A DNA stretch of 64,000 nt, from contig NZ_KK211159.1 of assembly GCF_000620645.1 (NCBI RefSeq), forward strand, positions 517,467-581,466. Reading direction: 5' to 3'. Below the pieces are notes generated by a model that was given only the letters and a program-made list of their open reading frames with translations, was not told the origin of the DNA and did not search any database. The first letter of the stretch is position 1. Each line of letters begins with the position of its first letter. This stretch comes from Nocardioides sp. URHA0032. Its GTDB lineage: Bacteria; Actinomycetota; Actinomycetes; Propionibacteriales; Nocardioidaceae. Of the stretch, positions 1 to 8,262 are shown piece after piece. Position numbers and translations under genes: made by a program.

Positions 1-130
1 TGACGCCCGGCGTCAGTCCCGGCATCTCGTGGATCACGATCACGCCCGGGCCGGTCCCCTTGCGGTACGTCGGGTGCGTGGTCCCGTCGTCGCTGTGGGT
101 GCCGTGCGTCCAGCTCGACAGGAGGCTCAT
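1..130 (-). CDS. Dienelactone hydrolase family protein, N-terminal fragment
   Basis: Only the first 43 codons lie in the window; the gene runs off the left edge. The translation begins MSLLSSWTHGTHSDDG and reaches GPGVIVIHEMPGLTPGV, which matches the first beta strand and oxyanion-side loop (HE-x-x-G-L-T) of dienelactone hydrolase-type alpha/beta hydrolases. The nucleophile, Asp and His lie outside the window, so activity cannot be judged. ATG at 130 is the natural start and there is no strong ribosome binding site upstream. It is divergent from the MFS gene, with about 96 bp between the starts. Confidence 0.6.
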   Translation of the reverse strand, partial: MSLLSSWTHGTHSDDGTTHPTYRKGTGPGVIVIHEMPGLTPGV

Positions 131-226
131 GGGGACGAGTATGTCGGGCCGCGATGAGTTCGCGGCTCCGCCCGGATCACAGGAGACGAGGGCAGCAGCA
201 GAGGCTGCCCCTTCCGGGAGGACACC

Positions 227-1627
227 ATGCTCGACGCTCGACACCGCCGGTGGGTCATCGTGCTCACCTCGATCGGTTCCTTCATGGCCGCGATCGACAC
301 CCTCGTGGTCGCGACGGCCATCCCGACCATCCGGGGCGACCTGCACGCGTCGCTGCCGCAGCTCGAGTGGACCGTCAACGCCTACAACCTCAGCCTCGCC
401 GTCCTCCTGGTCCCCGCCGCCGTCCTCGGCGACCGGCTCGGCCGGGCGCGCTGCTACGCGGCCGGCATCGGCCTGTTCGCCCTGGCCTCGCTCGGCTGCG
501 CGGTCGCGGACGGAGCGGGCGTGCTGATCGCGATGCGCGCGTTCCAGGGCGCCGGTGGTGCGCTGGTGCTGACGCTCGGGCTCGCCCTGCTGACCGGCGC
601 CTTCCCGGCGGAACGGCGCGGCCAGGCGGTCGGCCTGTACAGCGCGGTCACCGGCATCGCGGTCGCGTGCGGGCCGTTGCTCGGCGGCCTGGTGGTCGGC
701 GGCCTCGACTGGCACTGGATCTTCTGGGTCAACGTCCCGATCGGGCTGGTCGCCGTACCGCTGGTGCTGCGGTACGTGCCGGAGGTACGGGTGCCGGACA
801 GCACCCTCGACGTCCCGGGCGCGGCGCTGCTCGGTGCCGGCTGCTTCGCGCTGGTCTGGGCGCTGGTCCGCAGCGCGACCGAGGGCTGGAGCGCGCCCGA
901 GGTGCTCGGGATCACCGGCACCGGCGTGGTCCTGCTCGGGTCCTTCGCGGCCTGGGAACGCCGGGCCGCGCACCCGCTCATCCCCGCGGCCCTGCTGACC
1001 AGGCGCGGCTTCTCCGCCGGCAACGTCGCCGCGTTCCTGACGTTGGCCTCGCTGTTCTCCGCAGTCTTCTTCTACGGGCAGCTGCTCCAGTTCGGGTACG
1101 GCGACAGCGCCCTCGAGGCAGGTGCGCGGCTGATGGCGTGGACCGGGACGTTCATCGTCGTGGCGCCGTTCGCCGGGGCACTGGCGGACCGGATCGGGGA
1201 GCGGCCACTGCTCGCGACGGGGCTCGCGATCCAGTCGCTCGCGATGCTGTGGTTCGCCACCACGGTCACCGCCGGCGGCGACTACCTCGATGCGCTCGGG
1301 CCGTTCGTGGTCGGCGGCATCGGCGTCTCGATGGCGGTTCCGTGCGGCCAGAGCGCGGTCGTCGGGTCGGTCGAGGACCGGGACGTCGGCACGGCGTCCG
1401 GGGTGAACGCCACGATGCGCGAGCTCGGTGGCGTGTTCGGCGTGGCGCTCACCGTGGCGGTGTTCGGGGCGTACGGCGGCTACGGGTCGCCGCAGGACTT
1501 CGTGGACGGCTTCCGGCCGGCCCTGCTGACCGCGGCGGGACTCTCGGCCCTGGGCGCGCTCACCGGGCTCGCCCTGCCCGCCCGCCGACGGTCCGTCGTC
1601 CCGGCGGTCGTGGCGGTGGCGTCATGA
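227..1627 (+). CDS. MFS drug/proton antiporter, DHA2 (EmrB/QacA) type
   Basis: This is a 466-residue integral membrane protein with many hydrophobic helices, consistent with the 14-helix DHA2 family of proton-driven exporters. MFS motif A appears after the second helix as LGDRLGRARCYAAG (about residues 67-80), and a motif-C-like stretch TGIAVACGPLLGGLVVGG lies in helix 5. The ATG at 227 follows a good Shine-Dalgarno (gggagga). The stop overlaps the next ATG (ATGA), so export is translationally coupled to the ABM-like protein and, after that, to an ECF sigma factor. The substrate is unknown; multidrug or antibiotic export is a family-level guess. Confidence 0.85.
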   Translation: MLDARHRRWVIVLTSIGSFMAAIDTLVVATAIPTIRGDLHASLPQLEWTVNAYNLSLAVLLVPAAVLGDRLGRARCYAAGIGLFALASLGCAVADGAGVLIAMRAFQGAGGALVLTLGLALLTGAFPAERRGQAVGLYSAVTGIAVACGPLLGGLVVGGLDWHWIFWVNVPIGLVAVPLVLRYVPEVRVPDSTLDVPGAALLGAGCFALVWALVRSATEGWSAPEVLGITGTGVVLLGSFAAWERRAAHPLIPAALLTRRGFSAGNVAAFLTLASLFSAVFFYGQLLQFGYGDSALEAGARLMAWTGTFIVVAPFAGALADRIGERPLLATGLAIQSLAMLWFATTVTAGGDYLDALGPFVVGGIGVSMAVPCGQSAVVGSVEDRDVGTASGVNATMRELGGVFGVALTVAVFGAYGGYGSPQDFVDGFRPALLTAAGLSALGALTGLALPARRRSVVPAVVAVAS

Positions 1628-1920
1628 GCCGGATCATGGTGCGGTACCGGGTCCGGCCCGACGCCGCCGCGGAGAACGAGCGGCTCATCGGCGAGGTGTT
1701 CGAGGAGCTGGCCGCCGAGCAGCCCGAGGGGTTCACCTACCAGTCGATGGTGCTCTCCGACGGCGTGACGTTCGTGCACGTCGTCGACGGCGACAGCGCG
1801 GCGCTGCCGACCTCGGCGGCGTTCCAGCGGTTCGCGTCGACTGTCGGCGATCGGTGCGAGGATCCTCCCCAGCAGACATCGGTCCGGATCGTCGGCAGCT
1901 ACGAGGGGAGGACGGCGTGA
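1624..1920 (+). CDS. Small antibiotic-biosynthesis-monooxygenase-like (ABM/dimeric alpha-beta barrel) protein
   Basis: A 98-residue protein starting MSRIMVRYRVRPDAAAENERL, with later strands around FTYQSMVLSDGVTFVHVVDG. The pattern of a first strand, a helix rich in acidic residues, then V-x-F-x-H-V is typical of ABM or related ferredoxin-like dimeric barrels. It begins inside the MFS stop codon (ATGA) and its own stop overlaps the GTG of the sigma factor (GTGA), so the three genes form one tightly coupled operon. No catalytic residues can be assigned. It could equally be a non-enzymatic stress-responsive protein. Confidence 0.6.
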   Translation: MSRIMVRYRVRPDAAAENERLIGEVFEELAAEQPEGFTYQSMVLSDGVTFVHVVDGDSAALPTSAAFQRFASTVGDRCEDPPQQTSVRIVGSYEGRTA

Positions 1921-2876
1921 CCGCCATCGACACCACGACGTTCGACGAGCTCGTCGCACCGCTGCGCCCCGGCCTGCTGCTGCACTGCTACCGGATGCTC
2001 GCGTCGTCCCACGACGCCGAGGACGCCGTGCAGGAGACGTTGCTGCGCGCGTGGCGGAGCATCGACCGGTTCGAGGGCCGCAGCGCCCTCAACACCTGGC
2101 TGGTCACCATCGCCACGAACGTCTGCCTCCGCGAGATCGAGCGCCGGGGCCGCCGGCTCCGGCCGGTGGACCTCTCGCCCGCGGGAGACCCCGTGGCCGG
2201 CCTCGGCGCGCCCCTCACCGAGACGGTCTGGCTCGACCCGCTCCCGGCGGCCGGGCTCACCTGGTCGGCGACCCCGGCCGACGCGGTCTACGAGCAGAAG
2301 GAGGCGGTCGAGCTCGCGTTCGTCGCCGCGCTCCAGCACCTCCTGCCGCTGCAGCGCGCCGTGCTCGTGATGCGCGACGTCCTGGCGATGTCGGCTGCCG
2401 AGGTCGCCACGGCGCTCGAGACGTCGACGGCCGCGGTCAACAGCGCGCTCCAGCGCGCCCGGGCCGGGATGCAGGAGCGGCTGCCGGACCGCAGCCAGCA
2501 GCGCGTGCTCCGCGACCTCGGCGACGAGACCGTCCGGGCCAGGGTCGGGGCGTTCGTGGCGGCGTGGGAGCGCGCGGACGTCGACGCCGTGGTGGCGCTG
2601 CTCGCCGACGACGCCGTGATCACGATGCCGCCGTACGCCGAGTGGTACGCCGGCCGGGAGGATCTCCGCTGGTTCCTCTCGCACGTCCCGCTGCAGCCGG
2701 GCCGCCGGTGGTCGTGCACGCCGACCCTCGCCAACGGGCAGGTCGCCGTCGAGAAGCGGCTCTGGGACGACGGGATCGGCGCGCTCCTCTCGCACAGCGT
2801 CAACGTGCTGACGTTCGACGACCGTGGCGACATCCTGCGGATCGACGCGTTCCTGGACCCGGAGCTGGTGCGCTGA
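1917..2876 (+). CDS. ECF RNA polymerase sigma factor with C-terminal SnoaL-like domain (SigG / TIGR02960 type)
   Basis: A 319-residue protein. The sigma-70 region 2 core lies at the N-terminus (LRPGLLLHCYRML, then HDAEDAVQETLLRAWRS), followed by region 4 (LLPLQRAVLVMRDVLAMSAAEVA, then STAAVNSALQRAR). The last ~120 residues form a SnoaL/NTF2-like domain (FVAAWERADVDAVVALLADD). This arrangement is that of mycobacterial SigG and the TIGR02960 family, in which the SnoaL domain replaces a separate anti-sigma factor and modulates activity. The GTG start at 1917 overlaps the upstream stop; no anti-sigma gene is adjacent. The upstream MFS and ABM genes are plausible co-regulated partners. Confidence 0.85.
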   Translation: MTAIDTTTFDELVAPLRPGLLLHCYRMLASSHDAEDAVQETLLRAWRSIDRFEGRSALNTWLVTIATNVCLREIERRGRRLRPVDLSPAGDPVAGLGAPLTETVWLDPLPAAGLTWSATPADAVYEQKEAVELAFVAALQHLLPLQRAVLVMRDVLAMSAAEVATALETSTAAVNSALQRARAGMQERLPDRSQQRVLRDLGDETVRARVGAFVAAWERADVDAVVALLADDAVITMPPYAEWYAGREDLRWFLSHVPLQPGRRWSCTPTLANGQVAVEKRLWDDGIGALLSHSVNVLTFDDRGDILRIDAFLDPELVR

Positions 2877-2882
2877 GGACGG

Positions 2883-3692
2883 TCACTCGCCGACCAGGGT
2901 CGCCACGTGGTCGGGCACGTAGGTCGCCTGGTCGCGTGGCGGCCGTTCGTACCCGGTGCCCGGCGGCCGCTCCGGCACCTCGATCTCCGGCTGGTCGACC
3001 TGGGTGTAGGGGATCGTGGAGAGGAGGTGGGCGATCATGTTCAGCCGCGCCTCCTTCTTCACGTCGCCCTCGACGACGTACCACGGCGCCTCCGGGATGT
3101 CGGTGTGCGTCATCATCTCGTCCTTGGCGCGCGAGTAGTCCTCCCAGTGGGTGATCGACTCGAGGTCGGTCGTGGAGAGCTTCCAGCGGCGCATCGGGTC
3201 GTCGATCCGGCCTCGGAACCGTCGCTGCTGCTCCTCGTCGCTGACCGAGAACCAGTACTTCCGCAGCATGATCCCGTCCTCGACGAGGAGCCGCTCGAAG
3301 GTCGGGCACTGGTGCAGGAACCGCCGGTGCTCCTCGGGCGTGCAGAAGCCGAGCACGTGCTCGACGCCGGCGCGGTTGTACCAGGACCGGTCGAACAGCA
3401 CGACCTCGCCGCGGGCCGGGAGCTGCTCGACGTACCGCTGGAAGTACCACTGCCCGCGCTGCCGCTCGCTCGGCGTCGGGAGCGCCGCGATGCGGACGAC
3501 CCGCGGGTTCAGGTACTGCGTGATCCGCTTGATCGCCCCACCCTTGCCGGCGGCGTCGCGGCCCTCGAAGACCACGACCACGCGCTCGCCCTCGGCGCGC
3601 ACCCACTCCTGGACCTCGACCAGCTCCTGCTGGAGCCGGAACAGCTCGGCCTCGTAGGCCGCCGACCCCAGGCGCTTGCGCTGCTTGCCCAT
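2883..3692 (-). CDS. ppk2: Polyphosphate kinase 2
   Basis: A 269-residue PPK2 that transfers phosphate between polyphosphate and nucleoside diphosphates, probably in the cytosol. The Walker A motif is GRDAAGKGG (about residues 52-60), the Walker B region VVLFDRSWYNRAGVE, and the arginine-rich lid KYWFSVSDEEQQRRF. Length and motifs fit the class I short single-domain form. The ATG at 3692 (MGKQRKRLG) is chosen because homology begins soon after; the open frame upstream is not PPK2-like. It is divergent from the YceH fusion, with only 16 bp between start codons, and convergent with the sigma factor gene. Confidence 0.9.
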   Translation of the reverse strand: MGKQRKRLGSAAYEAELFRLQQELVEVQEWVRAEGERVVVVFEGRDAAGKGGAIKRITQYLNPRVVRIAALPTPSERQRGQWYFQRYVEQLPARGEVVLFDRSWYNRAGVEHVLGFCTPEEHRRFLHQCPTFERLLVEDGIMLRKYWFSVSDEEQQRRFRGRIDDPMRRWKLSTTDLESITHWEDYSRAKDEMMTHTDIPEAPWYVVEGDVKKEARLNMIAHLLSTIPYTQVDQPEIEVPERPPGTGYERPPRDQATYVPDHVATLVGE

Positions 3693-3708
3693 GGGGCAGC
3701 CTAGGCAC

Positions 3709-4890
3709 GTGACCGACCTCCCCGTGCTCGATCCCGAGGAGCAGCGGGTCCTGGGCAGCCTGCTGGAGAAGCAGCTGACCGTCCCCGCGACGTACCCGCT
3801 CACCCTCAACGCGCTGCGGACGGCGTGCAACCAGAGCAACAACCGGGACCCGGTCACGGAGTACGACGAGCAGACCGTCGAGCAGGTCGGTCGCCGGCTC
3901 AAGGACCGCGGGCTGGTCCGGATCGTGTGGTCGGCCAGCGGCCGGCGCACGCTGAAGTACCACCAGGTCCTCGACGAGGTGCTCGACCTGGCCGAGGACG
4001 AGCGCGCCCTGGTCACGGTGCTGCTGCTGCGCGGTCCCCAGGCGCCGGGCGAGCTGCGCACCCGCACGGACCGGCTGCACGCCTTCGCCGACCGGACGGC
4101 CGTCGAGGAGACGCTGGGCCGGATGGGCGCTCGTGGCCTGGTCCGCGAGCTGCCCCGGCGCGGCGGCGACCGCGACAGCCGCTGGACGCACCTGCTCGGT
4201 GCGGACCCCGCGCCCGAGGAGCCGAGTTCCACGGTGGAGGTCGCGCGAGGCGTGGAGCGGGACGACCGCGTCCGGGCCTCCTACGACGCGGTCGCGACGG
4301 CGTACGCCGACAGCCTGCTCACCGAGCTCGCCGGGCTGCCGTTCGAGACCTGGCTGCTGGACCGGGTCGCCGCGCACGCCGACGGCGGCCCCGTCGTCGA
4401 GGTCGGCTGCGGGCCCGGGCACGTGACGGCGTACCTCGCCGCGGCCGGCGCCGCCGCGATGGGCATCGACCTGTCGCCGGGGATGGTCGCCGAGGCCCGG
4501 CGCCGGTTCCCCGACGGCACCTACGAGGTCGGTGACCTGCGCACGCTGATGCGGCCGACGACGGCGGCCGGCTGGGCGGCCGTGCTCGGCTGGTACTCGC
4601 TGATCCACCTGGCACCGTCCGAGCTCCCGGCCGCGATCGAGGCGCTGGCCCGGCCGCTCGACGCAGGCGGCTGGCTGGTGCTCGCGATGCACGCCGGCAC
4701 CGAGGTGCGCCACCACGACGAGTGGTTCGACGCCCCGATCGACCTGGACTTCGTCCACCACCAGGAGGACGAGGTCGTCGCGCTGGTGCGGGCGGCCGGC
4801 CTGGTCGACGTCGAGTGGTACCGCCGGGGCGCCCTCGAGCACCGCGGGGAGACCTCGAACCGCCTCTACGTCCTCGCCCGCAAACGTTGA
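3709..4890 (+). CDS. Fusion protein: YceH-like (DUF480) winged-helix domain plus SAM-dependent methyltransferase
   Basis: A 393-residue protein. Residues 1 to about 165 match the YceH/DUF480 fold (LDPEEQRVLGSLLEKQLTVP, then NALRTACNQSNNRDPV, and LLRGPQAPGELR), normally a stand-alone protein of about 200 residues with two winged helices. From about residue 185 a class I methyltransferase follows, with the SAM-binding motif VVEVGCGPGHVTAYLA and a motif II region LGWYSLIHL. GTG at 3709 is taken as the start; an in-frame ATG at 3691 would overlap the divergent ppk2 start. The substrate is unknown. The fusion suggests that the YceH part recruits or controls the methyltransferase. Confidence 0.8.
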   Translation: MTDLPVLDPEEQRVLGSLLEKQLTVPATYPLTLNALRTACNQSNNRDPVTEYDEQTVEQVGRRLKDRGLVRIVWSASGRRTLKYHQVLDEVLDLAEDERALVTVLLLRGPQAPGELRTRTDRLHAFADRTAVEETLGRMGARGLVRELPRRGGDRDSRWTHLLGADPAPEEPSSTVEVARGVERDDRVRASYDAVATAYADSLLTELAGLPFETWLLDRVAAHADGGPVVEVGCGPGHVTAYLAAAGAAAMGIDLSPGMVAEARRRFPDGTYEVGDLRTLMRPTTAAGWAAVLGWYSLIHLAPSELPAAIEALARPLDAGGWLVLAMHAGTEVRHHDEWFDAPIDLDFVHHQEDEVVALVRAAGLVDVEWYRRGALEHRGETSNRLYVLARKR

Positions 4891-4895
4891 GACGG

Positions 4896-5744
4896 TCAGG
4901 CGAGGGTGAGCAGGACGTCGGCGAGGACGGGGGCGCCGTCGCGGTCACCGCCGGCGACGCTCGCGGCGGCCAGGATCCGGCCGTCCTCGCACCAGCCGCG
5001 GACCCGGATGGTCTCGCCGGGGTAGACGACGCCGGCGAACTTCACGCCGAAGCCACCGACCCGCGCGGCGTCACCGTCGAGCAGCGTGTCGGTGAGCGTG
5101 TGGAGCACGATGCCGTACGAGCAGAGCCCGTGCAGGATCGGCGCCGGGAACCCGGCGGACTTCGCGAAGTCCGGGTCGGCGTGCAGGGGGTTGCGGTCAC
5201 CGCACAGCCGGTAGAGCAGCGCCTGCTGGGGGAGTACGTCGTACGTCGTGTCGACGTCCGGGTCCCGATCGGGCAGCTCGAGCGGCGTCGCGCTGCCGCG
5301 GTCGCCGCCCCACCCGCCCTCGCCGCGCACGAAGATCGAGGAGCGCGTGGTCCACAGCCGCTCACCGGAGGGCGCGGTGGCGACGCCCTCCTGCCAGATG
5401 ACAGCGGCCCTGCCCTTGTCCCAGATCTCGCTGATCCGGGTGGTCACGCTGGCGGCTCCCGACGTCGGCGGCGGCGCCTCGACGGAGATCGACTGGGAGC
5501 CGTGCACGACCTGGGCGAGGTTGATGTCGCACCCCGGCAGGTCCAGCGGCGGCGGGTCGGTCATGTGGAAGGTCGGCGCGACCACGCCGAAGGACGGCAG
5601 CACCTGCAGCGCCGGACCCTCCAGCGTGTACGAGAGGTCGGTGGCGCCGATCGCGAGGTGGTAGAGCAGCACGTCGCTCTCGGTCCAGGAGAACTCGGTC
5701 GTGCCGAGCTCGGCGCCGATCGCGACGTCCGGGTCGATGGGCAT
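4896..5744 (-). CDS. hsd4B: MaoC-family 2-enoyl-CoA hydratase of steroid side-chain degradation (Hsd4B / Rv3538 type)
   Basis: A 282-residue double hot-dog MaoC hydratase. The C-terminal half carries the hydratase 2 motif YRLCGDRNPLHADPDFAKSA with the catalytic Asp/His pair, followed by PILHGLCSYG. The N-terminal half is a degenerate hot-dog. Length and position beside kstD match Rv3538 of M. tuberculosis (286 residues), which hydrates steroid enoyl-CoA intermediates of the cholesterol side chain. The ATG overlaps the kstD stop by one base (TGATG), so the two genes are co-translated. Function is assigned by family and synteny. Confidence 0.88.
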   Translation of the reverse strand: MPIDPDVAIGAELGTTEFSWTESDVLLYHLAIGATDLSYTLEGPALQVLPSFGVVAPTFHMTDPPPLDLPGCDINLAQVVHGSQSISVEAPPPTSGAASVTTRISEIWDKGRAAVIWQEGVATAPSGERLWTTRSSIFVRGEGGWGGDRGSATPLELPDRDPDVDTTYDVLPQQALLYRLCGDRNPLHADPDFAKSAGFPAPILHGLCSYGIVLHTLTDTLLDGDAARVGGFGVKFAGVVYPGETIRVRGWCEDGRILAAASVAGGDRDGAPVLADVLLTLA

Positions 5745-7423
5745 CAGGCGCTCTCCTGCGAGATGGTCTCGGCGGCCAGGTAGCCGAAGGTCAGGGCGGG
5801 ACCGATGGTGGCGCCGGGGCCGGCGTACGTGCGGCCCATGACGGCCGACGAGCAGTTCCCGGCGGCGTACAGCCCCGCGATCACCGAGCCGTCCGGCCGG
5901 AGCACCCGCGCCCGCTCGTCGGTGACGAGGCCACCCTTGGTGCCGAGGTCGCCGGGCACGATCCTCACGGCGTAGAACGGCCCGTCGTCGATGGGGTGCA
6001 GTGACGGGTTCGGCTTCACGGTGGGGTCGGAGTAGTACTTGTCGTACGCCGACTCCCCGCGGTGGAAGTCCTCGTCGATCCCGGCCCTCGCGAAGCCGTT
6101 GAAGCGGGTCACCGTCTCGGTGAGCGCGCCGGGCGGCAGGTCGATCTGCTCGGCGAGCTCCTCGAGCGTCGCGGCCTTCCTCACGGTGCCGTTCTTGTAC
6201 CAGCGGCCGGGGAAGGGCTGGCGCGGCGAGAGCCCGGCGAACAGGTAGCGGTTGCGGTAGCGCTGGTCGATGACCATCCAGGCAGGCACATGGCCGACGC
6301 CGGTGGCCTCGCCCCTGTAGATCTCGTGCACCGCCTCGACGTACGGCAGCGCCTCGTTCATGAACCGCCGGCCGGCCTGGTTGACGATGATCGACCCGGG
6401 CAGGTTGCGCTCGGCCAGGCAGAACCACGGGCCGGACGGCAGCGGGATCGTCGGCCCCCACCAGGCGTCGTCCATCAGGTCGACCTGCGCACCCGCGGCG
6501 ATGCCGGCGAGGACGCCGCCGCCGGTGTTGAACTGCGAGCCGGTCGTCCAGTCGACGGAGGTGGGCTGCGGCTGGTACTTCTCGCGCATCTCGAGGTTCT
6601 TCTCGAAGCCGCCGCTGCCGAGGATCACCCCGCGGCGGGCGCGGACCACGACCTCGGCGCCGTCGCGCCGCACGCGTACGCCGACCACCCGACCGTCCTC
6701 GAGGACGAGGTCCAGGAGCTCGGTGTCGTAGTGGACGGGTACGCCGGCGTCCATCAGGCCCTTGCGCAGGCCGATCGCGATCGCGTTGCCCATCGCGAAC
6801 ATCTTCTGGCCGCGGACCAGGCTCACGACCCGCCGGACCAGCACCTTGAGCATCGTCAGCGGGCCGCGGACGGTGCGCAGCCCCAGGCTGATCTTCCGGT
6901 AGTCGGCCTGCGTCACGATCAGGTTCGCCGGCGCCTTGGTGTACTGCGGATGCAGCCGCTCCAGCTCCTCGCCGAGGAACCGGGCATCCATCGGGATCGG
7001 CTCCGCCGACCGGCCCGCGGCGCGGCCGCCGGGCGCCTCCGGGTGGTAGTCGGCGTACTGCGGGACCCAGGTGAACCGCAGCGGCGTCCGCTCCTTGATG
7101 AAGTCCAGGACCTCGGGGCCGCGGTCGAGGTAGGTGTCGCGCCGGACCTTCGGGACGACGTCGCCGACGATCGAGTCGAGGTAGAGCCTCGAGAGCTCCG
7201 GGTCGTCGCCCTGCCCGGCGGCTCTCAGCGCGTAGTTGTTGGGGATCCAGACGCCCCCACCGCTGCGTGCGGTCGACCCGCCGAAGTACGAGCTCTTCTC
7301 GAGGAGGACGGTGTCGAGGCCGCGCGCGGCGGCCGCGAGCGCGGCCGTCATGCCGGCACCGCCGGCGCCGACGACCACAACGTCGACGCTCTCCGATTCC
7401 CGGGGAGGAAGGGGGGTCGTCAT
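5744..7423 (-). CDS. kstD: 3-ketosteroid delta1-dehydrogenase
   Basis: A 559-residue flavoprotein that introduces the 1,2 double bond into 3-ketosteroids, the step before ring B opening. The FAD dinucleotide-binding motif is at the N-terminus (VVVVGAGGAGMTAALAAA) and a second FAD-contacting region lies near the C-terminus (GLYAAGNCSSAVMGRTYAGP). Tyr and Gly in TYAGPGAT correspond to the active-site Tyr487/Gly491 known from Rhodococcus KstD1. It is the first gene of the kstD-hsd4B operon and is divergent from hsaE, with a KstR box in the 34-bp gap. Next-closest alternatives are other FRD-type flavoproteins, but length and context favour KstD. Confidence 0.95.
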   Translation of the reverse strand: MTTPLPPRESESVDVVVVGAGGAGMTAALAAAARGLDTVLLEKSSYFGGSTARSGGGVWIPNNYALRAAGQGDDPELSRLYLDSIVGDVVPKVRRDTYLDRGPEVLDFIKERTPLRFTWVPQYADYHPEAPGGRAAGRSAEPIPMDARFLGEELERLHPQYTKAPANLIVTQADYRKISLGLRTVRGPLTMLKVLVRRVVSLVRGQKMFAMGNAIAIGLRKGLMDAGVPVHYDTELLDLVLEDGRVVGVRVRRDGAEVVVRARRGVILGSGGFEKNLEMREKYQPQPTSVDWTTGSQFNTGGGVLAGIAAGAQVDLMDDAWWGPTIPLPSGPWFCLAERNLPGSIIVNQAGRRFMNEALPYVEAVHEIYRGEATGVGHVPAWMVIDQRYRNRYLFAGLSPRQPFPGRWYKNGTVRKAATLEELAEQIDLPPGALTETVTRFNGFARAGIDEDFHRGESAYDKYYSDPTVKPNPSLHPIDDGPFYAVRIVPGDLGTKGGLVTDERARVLRPDGSVIAGLYAAGNCSSAVMGRTYAGPGATIGPALTFGYLAAETISQESA

Positions 7424-7433
7424 GGCCAGAAAC

Positions 7434-7447
7434 TGTAACAGGTTCTA
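7434..7447. promoter_or_regulatory. KstR operator between kstD and hsaE
   Basis: The 14 bases tgtaacaggttcta match the KstR consensus TnnAACnnGTTnnA. The box lies exactly 10 nt from both the kstD ATG (7423) and the hsaE GTG (7458). On the plus strand TACTAT (7446-7451) overlaps the box edge and sits 6 nt before GTG, as expected for the -10 element of a leaderless mRNA. On the minus strand the equivalent hexamer is CAGTTT. One KstR dimer pair could therefore repress both promoters. Confidence 0.85.
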
Positions 7448-7457
7448 CTATCGTCAC

Positions 7458-8258
7458 GTGACGTCCCAGGACTCGATCTCCGCCGCCGTGCGGCGTCTCT
7501 CGGAGGCGCAGGCGACCCGCATGCCGTGTGCTCCGGTGCGTGACCTGATCGGCACCGACGACCTCGACGCGGCGTACGCCGTGCAACAGGGTCTCGTGCA
7601 GGCGCGGATCGCCGGGGGAGCGCGCGTCGTCGGCCGCAAGATCGGCGCGACCTCGGAGGCCGTGCAGACCCAGCTCGGCGTCGACCAGCCGGACTTCGGC
7701 TACCTTCTCGACGACATGGACGTCTCCCCCCGGGACGGCCGGAGCGGCCCGATCTCGATGCGCACGCTCCTGCAGCCCCGGGTGGAGGCCGAGGTCGCGT
7801 TCGTGCTGGCGCGTGACATCGACGACGAGGACATCACGCTGGACGTGGTGCGGGACGCGGTGGACGTCGCGCTGCCGGCGTTGGAGATCGTCGACTCGCG
7901 GATCGCCGACTGGCGGATCGGCTTCACCGACACGGTGGCCGACAACGCGTCCAGCGGGCTGTTCGTCGTCGGCGCCGACGGGCAGAAGCTGGATGACCTG
8001 GAGCCCCGCGACGTCACGATGTCGCTGACCATCAACGGCGAGGAGCGCTCGGCCGGCACCGGCGCCGCGTGCCTGGGTGACCCGCTCGAGGCGCTGCGCT
8101 GGCTCGCCGTGCAGGCCCAGCGGTTCGGCGACCCGCTGCGCGCCGGCCACCTGATCCTGTCCGGGGCCCTGGGCCCGTTCGTGCCGTTCGCCCCGGGGGA
8201 CCGGGTCGAGGCGACCATCAGCGGCTTCGCGCCGCTCCGCGTCACCTTCGAGGAGTGA
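7458..8258 (+). CDS. hsaE: 2-hydroxypenta-2,4-dienoate-type hydratase (2-hydroxyhexa-2,4-dienoate hydratase)
   Basis: A 266-residue member of the fumarylacetoacetase/MhpD-like hydratase family. It hydrates 2-hydroxyhexa-2,4-dienoate (HHD), released by HsaD from rings A/B, to 4-hydroxy-2-oxohexanoate. Family motifs seen are [25 protein letters not shown] near residue 55, the metal-binding [12 protein letters not shown] (about 113-125), and [15 protein letters not shown] at 7458 is preferred because it fits the leaderless promoter geometry and the mature N-terminus; an in-frame ATG upstream would overlap kstD. hsaE, hsaG and hsaF form one operon in the same order as Rv3536c-Rv3534c. Confidence 0.93.
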   Translation: MTSQDSISAAVRRLSEAQATRMPCAPVRDLIGTDDLDAAYAVQQGLVQARIAGGARVVGRKIGATSEAVQTQLGVDQPDFGYLLDDMDVSPRDGRSGPISMRTLLQPRVEAEVAFVLARDIDDEDITLDVVRDAVDVALPALEIVDSRIADWRIGFTDTVADNASSGLFVVGADGQKLDDLEPRDVTMSLTINGEERSAGTGAACLGDPLEALRWLAVQAQRFGDPLRAGHLILSGALGPFVPFAPGDRVEATISGFAPLRVTFEE

Positions 8259-8262
8259 CTGG

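Noticed and set aside
154..1920. A 588-codon open frame over the MFS gene
   Set aside because: The frame is arginine/proline-rich noise over most of its length. Only the last 98 codons, from ATG 1624, look like protein.
2800..4842. Very long minus-strand open frame
   Set aside because: High GC makes antisense frames open; the composition is low-complexity Arg/Gly/Pro and it covers well-supported genes on both strands.
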